DNA from: JALORV01 sp963702595
Lineage (GTDB): Bacteria > Pseudomonadota > Gammaproteobacteria > Burkholderiales > Burkholderiaceae_F
Length of the DNA stretch: 64,000 nucleotides
Reading direction: 5' to 3'
Assembly: GCA_963702595.1 (NCBI GenBank)
Contig: CAVPDC010000024.1
Span: 15,831 to 79,830 of the forward strand
Part shown: piece by piece, positions 56,880-64,000 of the stretch
How the letters are laid out: each line of letters begins with the position of its first letter
Position numbering within the stretch: the first letter of the stretch is position 1
Position numbers and translations under genes: made by a program
The notes under the pieces: generated by a model
What the model saw: only the letters and a program-made list of their open reading frames with translations
Database searches by the model: none
Told to the model about the DNA's origin: nothing

Positions 56880-57269
56880 GTGCGCGACGCCGATCGCCCG
56901 TCGTCCGCGCGCAACGTCCTCGGCGGGCCGCTGGCTGCGTGCTGCGAGGACCCGGCGACCGGCTACTTTCGCGACGGCTATTGCCACACCGGGCCGCAGG
57001 ACGTGGGTTCGCACACGGTGTGCGCGCGCATGAGCGCGGAGTTCCTGGATTTTTCACTTCGACGAGGCAACGACCTCACGACGCCGCACCCCGAGTACGC
57101 GTTTCCCGGCCTGCAACCGGGCGACCGCTGGTGCCTGTGCGCGGCACGCTGGCGCGAGGCGCTCGAGGCAGGCGTTGCGCCGCCGGTGTACCTCGCCGCC
57201 ACGCACGAGAAAGCGCTGCAGTTCGTCACGCTCGAGCAGCTCGCACGACACGCGCTCGACGCGAAATGA
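56880..57269 (+). CDS. DUF2237 family protein
   Basis: A 129-residue protein of the DUF2237 family. Conserved-looking parts are RNVLGGPLAACCEDPATGYFRDGYC and TVCARMSAEFLDFSLRRGNDL, ending with LAATHEKALQFVTLEQLARH. Function is unknown. The start is GTG at 56880, 8 bases after the lipoprotein stop. It overlaps the PIN gene by ATGA. Confidence 0.87.
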   Translation: MRDADRPSSARNVLGGPLAACCEDPATGYFRDGYCHTGPQDVGSHTVCARMSAEFLDFSLRRGNDLTTPHPEYAFPGLQPGDRWCLCAARWREALEAGVAPPVYLAATHEKALQFVTLEQLARHALDAK

Positions 57270-57706
57270 ACCCGCCCGCCCCACCGCGCGCGGTGATCGA
57301 CACCAATGTCCTGCTCGACTTCTGGGTGTTCGAGGAGGCGACCGCGGCGCCGCTGCGCGCCGCCGTGGAAGCTCGCCGCGTGCATGTGCTGCGCAGCGAC
57401 TCCTGTGTCGACGAGTTCTCGGATGTGCTCGATCGTCCGGCGCTAAGGGTTGCCGCGGCCGAGCGCTGCGAAATCCTGCGTCACTGGCATGCGCTCGCCG
57501 CACCGATCGACCGCGTCTTCGCGGCGCCCTTCGCCTGCTCCGACACGCACGACCAGAAGTTTCTCGATCTTGCACACACGGCGCGCGCCGACTGGCTCGT
57601 GACCAAGGACAAGGCGCTGCTCCGACTGGCACGGCGCGTGCGGCACACAGGCCTGCGGATCGTGCAGCCGACCGCCACGAACCCGCTGCTTGCCGCCTTG
57701 CCATGA
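57266..57706 (+). CDS. PIN-domain putative ribonuclease (COG1569 type)
   Basis: A 146-residue PIN domain. The acidic metal-binding residues are in AVIDTNVLLDFW, DSCVDEFSDVL, CSDTHDQKFLDLA and ADWLVTKDKALL. Such proteins are usually toxins of VapBC-like modules, but no antitoxin gene lies next to it: the upstream neighbour is DUF2237 and the downstream one an alcohol dehydrogenase, both overlapping it by four bases. It may therefore be a housekeeping or orphan nuclease. Confidence 0.88.
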   Translation: MNPPAPPRAVIDTNVLLDFWVFEEATAAPLRAAVEARRVHVLRSDSCVDEFSDVLDRPALRVAAAERCEILRHWHALAAPIDRVFAAPFACSDTHDQKFLDLAHTARADWLVTKDKALLRLARRVRHTGLRIVQPTATNPLLAALP

Positions 57707-58713
57707 CAGCGCGCAGTCCGGGCCGCATGCGCGCGATGGTGCTGACCGCGCCCGGACAGCCGCTGCTCCTCGAAGAGCGTCCCGTACCACGTCCACGGCC
57801 CGGCGAGATTCTGCTGCGCGTGCATGCCTGCGGCGTTTGCCGCACGGACCTGCACATCGTCGACGGTGAACTCAGTGAACCCGCGCTGCCGCTGGTGCCT
57901 GGCCACGAGATCGTGGGTGTCGTCGTCGAGTGCGGAGCCGGCGTGTCGAAGTTCGAGACGGGCGATCGCGTCGGCGTGCCCTGGCTAGGGTCGACTTGCG
58001 GTGCATGCCCCTACTGTAGCGGCGGTCGTGAGAACCTGTGCGACGCTCCGATTTTCACGGGCTACACGCGTGACGGCGGCTATGCCGAGCATGTGGTGGC
58101 CGATGCCCGCTACTGCTTTGCCTTGCCGGCCGCACTCGATGACTTTCACGCGGCACCGTTGCTCTGCGCGGGCCTGATCGGCTATCGCGCGCTTCGCTTG
58201 GCGGGCGACGCCCGCCGGCTGGGCATCTACGGCTTCGGCGCGGCAGCGCATGTCATTGCACAGGTGGCGTTATGGCAGGGACGCGCCGTGTACGCCTACA
58301 CCCGGCCCGGCGATCTTGCCGGCCAGGTCTTCGCCCGCTCCCTGGGTTGCGGCTGGGCCGGCGACTCGACGCAGCCGCCACCCGAACCGCTCGATGCGGC
58401 GTTGATCTTCGCCCCCGATGGCGCGCTGGTGCCCGCCGCGCTGCAGGCAACGCGCAAGGGCGGCACCGTCATCTGTGCCGGCATCCACATGAGCGACATT
58501 CCCGCGTTCCCGTATCGCTGGCTGTGGGGTGAGCGCAGCATCTGTTCGGTGGCCAACCTGACGCGTGCCGACGGTGAGGAGTTCCTGGCGCTCGTTGCCC
58601 AGGTGCCGGTGCACACGACGGTCGAGGTGTATCCGCTGGGTGAGGCCAATGCAGCACTGGACGCGCTCCGGGCCGGGCGCGTAAATGGTGCCGCCGTGCT
58701 CGACTGCCGCTGA
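57703..58713 (+). CDS. Zinc-dependent alcohol dehydrogenase family protein
   Basis: A 336-residue medium-chain dehydrogenase. Catalytic zinc residues in ACGVCRTDLHIVDGEL and VPGHEIVG; structural zinc cysteines in STCGACPYCSGGRENLCD; a nucleotide-binding segment IYGFGAAAHVIAQVA. It oxidises or reduces alcohols and aldehydes with NAD(P). Given alkane and alkylsulfatase genes in the window it could act on primary alcohols, but the substrate is unproven. Its ATG overlaps the PIN gene stop. Confidence 0.92.
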   Translation: MTARSPGRMRAMVLTAPGQPLLLEERPVPRPRPGEILLRVHACGVCRTDLHIVDGELSEPALPLVPGHEIVGVVVECGAGVSKFETGDRVGVPWLGSTCGACPYCSGGRENLCDAPIFTGYTRDGGYAEHVVADARYCFALPAALDDFHAAPLLCAGLIGYRALRLAGDARRLGIYGFGAAAHVIAQVALWQGRAVYAYTRPGDLAGQVFARSLGCGWAGDSTQPPPEPLDAALIFAPDGALVPAALQATRKGGTVICAGIHMSDIPAFPYRWLWGERSICSVANLTRADGEEFLALVAQVPVHTTVEVYPLGEANAALDALRAGRVNGAAVLDCR

Positions 58714-59757
58714 TCAGCCCGACTGGGTTTCCAGGACTAGGTGCCGCAGTGCGCGTGCATCGTCGAGCGCATGATGACGCCGCAGCTTGAGCTGCTGTGC
58801 CGCCTCGTCGAGCGCTTCATACGCGATCGGCACCCGCTGCCAGCGCACGTTGGGCGGGAGATCCTCGCGTCCGAACAACTCGGCAAGTGCCCAGCGGTCG
58901 AAGCCGGAGTCGCTGATGATTGTCGTGGGCGTGCGCCGCGACCGTTCCTCGAGCCACTCGGTCAGGGCCTGGGCGCCGAGTTCGACCGGCACTGCGTCGC
59001 CATCGAGCAGCGGCATCACCGTCGACTGCACGAATGGACTGGCGCGCTCTACGTTCCAGCCCTGCAGCTCTGCATAGAACGCCGTCGAATCGGTGGCGAC
59101 CGCACCAATGCTGATCAGCTGCGGCGCAGTCAGGTCAGTGAACTCGCTGTCGATGAAGACGTAGGTCTGGGCCGGATCGGGGCGCAGGACCGGCGACGGG
59201 ACGTTGAGGATGCGGAACAGCAGCACTTCGTCGGCGTAGTCGCCGACCGGGAGCTGAAGCTTGGAGACAACCTCCTGGGCCGGCAGGTCGGTCTCGCGGA
59301 AGCCCGCGCGCCGCATCGCGCGCAGTGCCTTGACGTTGCGGCGTGACGGGCGCACCAGAAACCGGTTCACTCCGTAGTTCGCCTGCAACCAGTCACACAG
59401 CACCACCAGCGCTTCGGAACCAAACCCGTGGCCGGCCACGCGCCGCTCGGCCAGCCAGATGTCGAGTTCCACGACATCGTTCCTGAGGTCGATCGCGCCG
59501 TGCGAGATACAGCCAATGTCCTCGCCATTGACGCTGACGATCAGCATGCGGCCGGCATACGGCTGGCTCCCGTCGTAGAACAGGTCGGGGTAGCCGACGC
59601 TAAACGCCTCGAGCGACGGAATCGGATGGTCCGGAAACATCGCCCCGCCCATCAGGTTGGCCGTCAGGTCGGATCCGATGAGCCACTCGTAGACACGCGC
59701 CCGGTCAGTGTCGCGCGCGCGCTTCAGCGTGACCTTCGGGCCGGCGATCGTCGTCAT
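58714..59757 (-). CDS. GNAT acetyltransferase fused to a DEDDh 3'-5' exonuclease-like domain
   Basis: A 347-residue two-domain protein. Residues about 5-175 are a RimJ/RimL-like GNAT domain (VELDIWLAERRVAGHGFGSEAL, then VKALRAMRRAGFRET). Residues about 195-345 look like an RNase T/polymerase-epsilon-type exonuclease: YVFIDSEFTD supplies the first D-x-E, IISDSGFDRWALAEL the middle aspartate and RRHHALDDARAL the histidine and last aspartate. All five DEDDh residues seem present. The start overlaps the M14 peptidase stop (ATGA); an in-frame start further upstream lies inside that gene. Confidence 0.85.
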   Translation of the reverse strand: MTTIAGPKVTLKRARDTDRARVYEWLIGSDLTANLMGGAMFPDHPIPSLEAFSVGYPDLFYDGSQPYAGRMLIVSVNGEDIGCISHGAIDLRNDVVELDIWLAERRVAGHGFGSEALVVLCDWLQANYGVNRFLVRPSRRNVKALRAMRRAGFRETDLPAQEVVSKLQLPVGDYADEVLLFRILNVPSPVLRPDPAQTYVFIDSEFTDLTAPQLISIGAVATDSTAFYAELQGWNVERASPFVQSTVMPLLDGDAVPVELGAQALTEWLEERSRRTPTTIISDSGFDRWALAELFGREDLPPNVRWQRVPIAYEALDEAAQQLKLRRHHALDDARALRHLVLETQSG

Positions 59758-60890
59758 GTCGTACTGCGCTGCAGGTGTTGCAGCAACGGGCCGAGCAGGT
59801 CGCCGCCAAGACGCGCGCTGCGGGCTCCGTTCCATCCGGTGCGCGGGTCGGGGGCGTTCGCGTTGTCCTTGAACGGCATCTCGAGCGTCAACGAAAGACA
59901 GCCGAAACTGTGGCCGACATACTTCGATGCGAGTTTCAGCACATCGTCCTTGTACTTGCTTGCCGCGTAGCCATGCTCGCTCTGGAAGTCCGGACTGGCC
60001 AGGCGGAGTGCTGCACTGAATGAATCCTGCTCAGCCGCCTGGCGCAGTGTGAAGTCCGGCAGCATCTCGCAGCCGGCCACGAATACATACGGCAGGTTCT
60101 CGTCACCGTGGATGTCGAAGAACGCGGCGCAGCCGGTCGCATGAAGGGCGCTCTTCACGGCCAGCACTTCGGGACTGCGTTCGACGCTCGGCGCCAGCCA
60201 CTCGCGATTGAGGTTCGCACCCGCCGCGTTGGTGCGCAGGTTGCCCATGACCGAGCCGTCAGGATTCATGTTCGGAACAATGTAAAGCGTCGCACTGTCT
60301 CGCAGGGCGCGCGCCACCGGATCGGCCGGATCCAGCAACCGCTGCAGCAGTCCCTCGATAAACCATTCGGCCATCGTTTCGCCCGGATGCTGGCGGGCGA
60401 TGATCCACACTGGCCGGCCTCCTGTGCCGACGACCAGCGCATCGAGGTCGCGCCCAAGCAGGCTGGCACCCAACCGTTGCTGCCGCGCTCCGCGTGCCAC
60501 GGAGTCTGCCAGCAGCGACAGGTGCCGTTCCCACGAATACGGCTCGAAGTACGCGACATACGTCGGCCCCGGCGCTGGCGGAACGTTGATCGTCATCGTT
60601 GCGCCATCGAAGCGCGTCGGAAGGCGCACCCAGTGCGCACGATCGGTGCTGGCGACTGCCCGATACTCCCGCCACCCACCCGGGTAGGTGGTCGCACCGG
60701 CGTTCGTGACGCGCAGCGTCGCACCGGACTGCTCAGCCCCGCTGATCCGGAAGTGAAACCACTGCAGGAACTCCGCCGGCGTTCCATCGGCGCGCAGGTC
60801 GCGGCGTATCTGCAACTCGCCGTCGTCGCCATCGACGGCAACGACGTCGACCGCCCCGCTGTCAAACGTGCTGCTGATCGCTATTGGCAT
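59754..60890 (-). CDS. M14-family metallocarboxypeptidase, cytosolic carboxypeptidase-like
   Basis: About 378 residues. An N-terminal beta-sandwich (about 1-120, FLQWFHFRISGAEQSGATLR) precedes a zinc carboxypeptidase domain: ARQHPGETMAEWFIEGLLQ gives the zinc His and Glu, VPNMNPDGSVMGNLRTNAAG the substrate-binding residues, DIHGDENLPYVF the third zinc ligand and LTLEMPFKDN the catalytic Glu. This layout is that of the bacterial branch related to eukaryotic deglutamylases. No signal peptide, so probably cytoplasmic. ATG 60890 was chosen over an in-frame codon 12 residues earlier. Confidence 0.88.
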   Translation of the reverse strand: MPIAISSTFDSGAVDVVAVDGDDGELQIRRDLRADGTPAEFLQWFHFRISGAEQSGATLRVTNAGATTYPGGWREYRAVASTDRAHWVRLPTRFDGATMTINVPPAPGPTYVAYFEPYSWERHLSLLADSVARGARQQRLGASLLGRDLDALVVGTGGRPVWIIARQHPGETMAEWFIEGLLQRLLDPADPVARALRDSATLYIVPNMNPDGSVMGNLRTNAAGANLNREWLAPSVERSPEVLAVKSALHATGCAAFFDIHGDENLPYVFVAGCEMLPDFTLRQAAEQDSFSAALRLASPDFQSEHGYAASKYKDDVLKLASKYVGHSFGCLSLTLEMPFKDNANAPDPRTGWNGARSARLGGDLLGPLLQHLQRSTT

Positions 60891-61014
60891 GGCGCTCAGG
60901 CAAAACCGCGCATCGCGCAAAGACAAAGGTGCGGCATGTGATCGCGACGCAGACGGGGTGGATTGAGATGCGATGCGCTAAAGAGGCGCACGTGCCTGGG
61001 CAAGCCGACGCAAG

Positions 61015-61020
61015 TATAAT
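61015..61020 (+). promoter_or_regulatory. Candidate -10 box for the aminotransferase gene
   Basis: A perfect TATAAT 38 bases before the ATG, in the 167-base gap between the divergent M14 peptidase and aminotransferase genes. No good -35 is found at a 16-18 base spacing. Confidence 0.4.
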
Positions 61021-61057
61021 TGGATGCACGCTAAGTCGCTGTTTTTCTTGAGATTTA

Positions 61058-62215
61058 ATGTCCATTCCTGCGCCGGTTTCCCGCCTTCCCAGTGTTGGCA
61101 CCACGATCTTCACCGTGATGTCGCAGCTGGCAATGAAACATGGAGCTGTCAATCTCGGTCAGGGCTTTCCCGATTTCAGTTGCGACGACCGGCTTCAGCA
61201 ATGTCTTTCTGAGGCTGTGCGTGCGGGCCACAACCAATACGCGCCGATGACCGGGGTGCCCGCGCTGCGCTCGGCCATCGCGGACAAGAACGCCGCGCTG
61301 TACGGGCATCGGTACGACTCCGAGACCGAGATCACCATGACGGCCGGCGCGACGCAGGCCATCATGGCGAGCGTGCTGGCGCTGGTGCACCCGGGCGACG
61401 ACGTCGTCGTACTGGAACCGACCTACGACAGCTATGTGCCGTCGATCGAACTCGCCGGCGGTCGGCCCATTTTCGTGCCGCTCGACCCCTCGCGCGGCTA
61501 CGCGCCCGACTGGGAGCGCGTACGTGCCGCGATCACCGCGAAGACGCGGCTCGTCATGCTGAACTTTCCGCACAATCCCACGGGGCGCGTACTGCGTACC
61601 GAGGACATCGGCGCGCTGGAGCGCATTGTCGAAGACACCGGCGTGCTGCTGCTGTCCGACGAGGTCTACGAGCACATCGTGTTCGACGGCGTCGCGCACC
61701 AGTCACTGATGCGCTCGCCGGCGCTCGCGACGCGCACGGTCGTGATCTCGAGTTTCGGCAAGACCTTCCACACCACGGGCTGGAAGGTCGGCTACGTGTG
61801 CGCGCCGGCATCCCTCACCGCCGAGATTCGCAAGGTGCACCAGTTCATGGTCTTCGCGGTCAACACGCCGGCACAGCATGCCTTCGCAACGTACCTGCGC
61901 GACCCCGCGCCGTACCTGGGGCTGCCGGCGTTCTACCAGGCCAAGCGCGATCTCTTCATCGAGGGCCTGCGTGACACGCCGTTCCGCTTGCTGCCATGTG
62001 AAGGAACCTACTTCGTGCTGGCGGACTACTCGGCCCTGAGCGAGCAGGCCGAACCGGAATTCGCGCAGACGATGATCACGCGATTCGGCGTCGCGGTAAT
62101 CCCTGTCTCCGTGTTCTATGGCACGCCGGTCGATCGCAAGGTGATTCGCTTTTGCTTTGCCAAGAACGACGCCACTCTGCGCGAGGCGCTCGATCGAATC
62201 GCCGCCGCACTCTAG
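61058..62215 (+). CDS. PLP-dependent aminotransferase, YbdL (methionine aminotransferase) type
   Basis: A 385-residue class I/II aminotransferase. Motifs: NLGQGFPDFSCDD, GATQAIMASVLAL (phosphate-binding), NFPHNPTGRVL, LLSDEVYEHIVFDG and the PLP-lysine segment SFGKTFHTTGWKVGY. The start MSIPAPVSRLPSVGTTIFTVMS resembles E. coli YbdL, which favours methionine and aromatic amino acids; this is by family inference. Stands alone, 210 bases before alkB. Confidence 0.9.
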   Translation: MSIPAPVSRLPSVGTTIFTVMSQLAMKHGAVNLGQGFPDFSCDDRLQQCLSEAVRAGHNQYAPMTGVPALRSAIADKNAALYGHRYDSETEITMTAGATQAIMASVLALVHPGDDVVVLEPTYDSYVPSIELAGGRPIFVPLDPSRGYAPDWERVRAAITAKTRLVMLNFPHNPTGRVLRTEDIGALERIVEDTGVLLLSDEVYEHIVFDGVAHQSLMRSPALATRTVVISSFGKTFHTTGWKVGYVCAPASLTAEIRKVHQFMVFAVNTPAQHAFATYLRDPAPYLGLPAFYQAKRDLFIEGLRDTPFRLLPCEGTYFVLADYSALSEQAEPEFAQTMITRFGVAVIPVSVFYGTPVDRKVIRFCFAKNDATLREALDRIAAAL

Positions 62216-62425
62216 CCGTTTGCCAACGCGCAGTCCCGGCGCAACTCGCGTGCCGGCGGTCAGCGCTTCCCGCTGCGCCGCCGCAGATCCCGCACCAGCC
62301 GATCAAGCGCGTGGCACGGCGCCATTGACGCCAGGGAACAGGCTGGACCGGTCGAAAATCCACTTGTCTAGGCGGCCAAGGGTGCTCTCTAATGCACTTA
62401 CCGGCCAACCGTGCAGGAGGGCTGC
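62216..62425 (+). other. alkB upstream region, no gene found
   Basis: A 210-base gap between the aminotransferase and alkB. AGGAGG at 62415-62420 is a strong ribosome-binding site for alkB. I see no clear promoter or operator; a regulator of alkane genes is not encoded in the window. Confidence 0.4.
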
Positions 62426-63637
62426 ATGAAGACCTACGCAATTGCGCATCCGCAGCGGGGCCTGATCGAGTACAGGGACCGCAAGCGCTACCTCTGGCTG
62501 GGCTCACTCATCTACCCCGTGCTCTCGTTGAGCGGGATCGGCCTATACCTGCTGACAGGCCATGAGTGGACACTGGTCGCTCCGCTCGCGGCGAACTACA
62601 TCGTTATCCCGCTGGTCGACTGGCTGGTGGGAGAGGACCCGAGCAACCCGCCAGAGGAACTCGTACCTGCCCTCGAGGAGGATCCGTTCTACCGCTGGCT
62701 CCCGTTGTTGACGGTGCCCATGCACTTCGCCGTGCTGATCATCGTCGCGGCCTTCGCCGGAACACACGCGCTTTCGATCGGCGGATTCCTGGTGCTGGCG
62801 CTGACGGCCGGGCTTTACAGCGGGCTTGGCATCAACACCGCGCACGAACTCGGGCACAAGAAGCAGTCGCTCGAACGGCGGATGTCTCGCATCGTGCTGG
62901 CGGTTCCGGCCTACGGCCACTTCTGCGTCGAGCACAACCGCGGTCATCATCGGAACGTCGCCACACCCGGGGACCCCGCGAGCTCCCGCATGGGAGAGAG
63001 CATTTACCGGTTCTCGCTGCGCGAGATTCCCGGCGGGTTCAGGCGCGGCTGGGCCGCGGAGCGTGAGCGCCTGCAGCGGCAAGGCAAGTCGGTGTGGAGC
63101 CTCGACAACGAGGTACTCCAGTCGTACGCGCTGTCGGCGGTGCTGCAACTCGGCCTCATCGCCGCGTTCGGCTGGTTGATGATTCCGTTCCTTCTCATTC
63201 ACAACGTCGTGGCCTGGTGGCAGCTGACCAGCGCCAATTATGTCGAGCACTACGGTCTGCTGCGGCAGAAGATGCCGGATGGCAGCTTCGAGCATTGCCT
63301 GCCATATCACAGCTGGAACGCGAACTACTTGGCGTCCAACCTGCTGCTGTTTCACCTCGAGCGACACTCAGACCATCACGCGCACCCGACCCGGCGCTAC
63401 CAAAGCCTGCGCAACTTCCCCGACCTGCCATCGCTGCCGATGGGCTACTCGGGCCTCTTCCTGATCGCCATGGTTCCCCCGCTGTGGTACGCGCTGATGG
63501 ACAAGCGCCTGCTGGCGCTGCCGCACATCCGCGGCGATCTGTCACGCGTGAATGTCGAGCCGACGCGACAGACGCGCATCGAGGCGCGTTATGGCCACAA
63601 CCGGGCGCCTGCCACGACCGCAGACGGAACGCCATGA
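62426..63637 (+). CDS. alkB: Alkane 1-monooxygenase
   Basis: A 403-residue integral-membrane di-iron hydroxylase that adds oxygen to the end of n-alkanes using electrons from rubredoxin. Diagnostic histidine boxes: NTAHELGHKK, EHNRGHHRNVATPGDPAS, NYVEHYGLLR and LERHSDHHAHP, the last two typical of true AlkB rather than fatty-acid desaturases. Several membrane segments are visible. The C-terminus overlaps the first rubredoxin gene by ATGA, so the electron donor is made in step with the enzyme. Confidence 0.96.
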   Translation: MKTYAIAHPQRGLIEYRDRKRYLWLGSLIYPVLSLSGIGLYLLTGHEWTLVAPLAANYIVIPLVDWLVGEDPSNPPEELVPALEEDPFYRWLPLLTVPMHFAVLIIVAAFAGTHALSIGGFLVLALTAGLYSGLGINTAHELGHKKQSLERRMSRIVLAVPAYGHFCVEHNRGHHRNVATPGDPASSRMGESIYRFSLREIPGGFRRGWAAERERLQRQGKSVWSLDNEVLQSYALSAVLQLGLIAAFGWLMIPFLLIHNVVAWWQLTSANYVEHYGLLRQKMPDGSFEHCLPYHSWNANYLASNLLLFHLERHSDHHAHPTRRYQSLRNFPDLPSLPMGYSGLFLIAMVPPLWYALMDKRLLALPHIRGDLSRVNVEPTRQTRIEARYGHNRAPATTADGTP

Positions 63638-63801
63638 CCCGCTATCGGTGCCCCGACTGCGGTTATGTGTACGACGAAGCGCAAGGTGATCCTCACGAAG
63701 GCTACTCACCCGGAACCCTGTTCGCGGAACTGCCGGATGATTTCGTCTGCCCCGACTGCGTGGTCCGCGCGAAGCAGGATTTCGTGAGCGTGGACGGGTG
63801 A
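63634..63801 (+). CDS. Rubredoxin, AlkG1-like
   Basis: A 55-residue rubredoxin. Iron cysteines are in YRCPDCGYVYDEAQ and DFVCPDCVVRAKQDF. The first pair reads CPDC and the second lacks a glycine after the last cysteine, features of the AlkG1 group. Published work reports that AlkG1 types generally do not serve AlkB while AlkG2 types do. Coupled to alkB upstream and to a second rubredoxin downstream. Confidence 0.93.
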   Translation: MTRYRCPDCGYVYDEAQGDPHEGYSPGTLFAELPDDFVCPDCVVRAKQDFVSVDG

Positions 63802-63974
63802 GCGTCGAGGCGGAAGTCTTTGCGTGCGTGGTCTGCGGATTCGTCTACGACGATGCCGCGGGAGATCCGGCACACGGGATTGCTACCGGCACACGCTGGA
63901 GCGACCTGCCCGATTCCTGGATCTGCCCGGACTGCGGCGCGCCGAAGTCAGACTTCGAGCCCCAGGTGTTCTAG
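63798..63974 (+). CDS. Rubredoxin, AlkG2-like
   Basis: A 58-residue rubredoxin, start GTG at 63798 overlapping the previous stop (GTGA). Iron cysteines are in FACVVCGFVYDDA and WICPDCGAPKSDFE; the CVVCG and CPDCG forms mark the AlkG2 group, the type that passes electrons to AlkB. It therefore is the more likely donor for the alkane hydroxylase, with rubredoxin reductase encoded elsewhere. Too short for a 60-codon cut-off. Confidence 0.93.
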   Translation: MSVEAEVFACVVCGFVYDDAAGDPAHGIATGTRWSDLPDSWICPDCGAPKSDFEPQVF

Positions 63975-64000
63975 GAGCAGGCTCACGCGCAAGGTCGAGT

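Overview
The window is GC-rich, gene-dense chromosomal DNA with no phage, transposon, rRNA, tRNA or CRISPR signal. It most likely comes from a betaproteobacterium (Burkholderiales/Rhodocyclales-like). The evidence is gene order and protein type: rluD-pgeF divergent from bamD; phaCAB with a class I PHA synthase; sucA-sucB-lpdA-zapE; gntR-sdhCDAB-sdhE-gltA divergent from mdh; prpBCD next to acnA; and a STAS-MlaE/MlaF/MlaD/lipoprotein set. This placement is inferred from gene content, not from a database search.

Layout. 1-1.6 kb: end of an Fe(III)-type ABC importer. 1.6-12.6 kb (minus): a PpiC-type lipoprotein, a cholesterol-oxidase-like GMC enzyme, a secreted alkylsulfatase, phaB-phaA-phaC, pgeF and rluD. 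12.6-17.3 kb: bamD, a DinG/YoaA helicase with a YdcH-like protein, a PP2C phosphatase and a coiled-coil exported protein. 17.3-24.5 kb (minus): sucA-sucB-(SHOCT/PspC)-lpdA-zapE, the aerobic 2-oxoglutarate dehydrogenase operon. 24.8-37.5 kb (plus): two consecutive 2-oxoacid:acceptor oxidoreductase clusters, korC-korA-korB and then nfnA-nfnB-korA2-korB2 plus a large unrecognised protein ending in a ferredoxin-like cluster motif. 37.5-38.7 kb: a ComB-like phosphatase and a DUF4124 protein. 38.8-44.7 kb (minus): gntR-sdhC-D-A-B-sdhE-gltA. 45.1-53.0 kb (plus): mdh, prpB, prpC, a GNAT gene, prpD, acnA. 53.3-58.7 kb: Mla-type lipid transport, DUF2237, PIN and alcohol dehydrogenase genes. 58.7-60.9 kb (minus): a GNAT-exonuclease fusion and an M14 peptidase. 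61.0-64.0 kb: an aminotransferase and alkB with two rubredoxins.

The genes describe a cell with a complete oxidative TCA core and the methylcitrate cycle. It can store carbon as PHB and probably attacks alkanes and alkyl sulfates. Most unusually, it places ferredoxin- or NADP-linked 2-oxoacid oxidoreductases back to back with the NAD-linked 2-oxoglutarate dehydrogenase. The two kor clusters suggest low-potential electron supply or a reversible 2-oxoglutarate step under low oxygen; this is inference.

Four single-base indels are apparent, in nfnB, in prpC (two) and at the end of the large kor-linked gene. Three of the four lie in short C runs, so sequencing or assembly error is as likely as real gene decay. 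One of them creates a false fusion between the kor-linked protein and the ComB-like phosphatase. Notable regulatory structure includes a textbook intrinsic terminator between sdhA and sdhB and a palindrome between divergent -10 boxes upstream of mdh.
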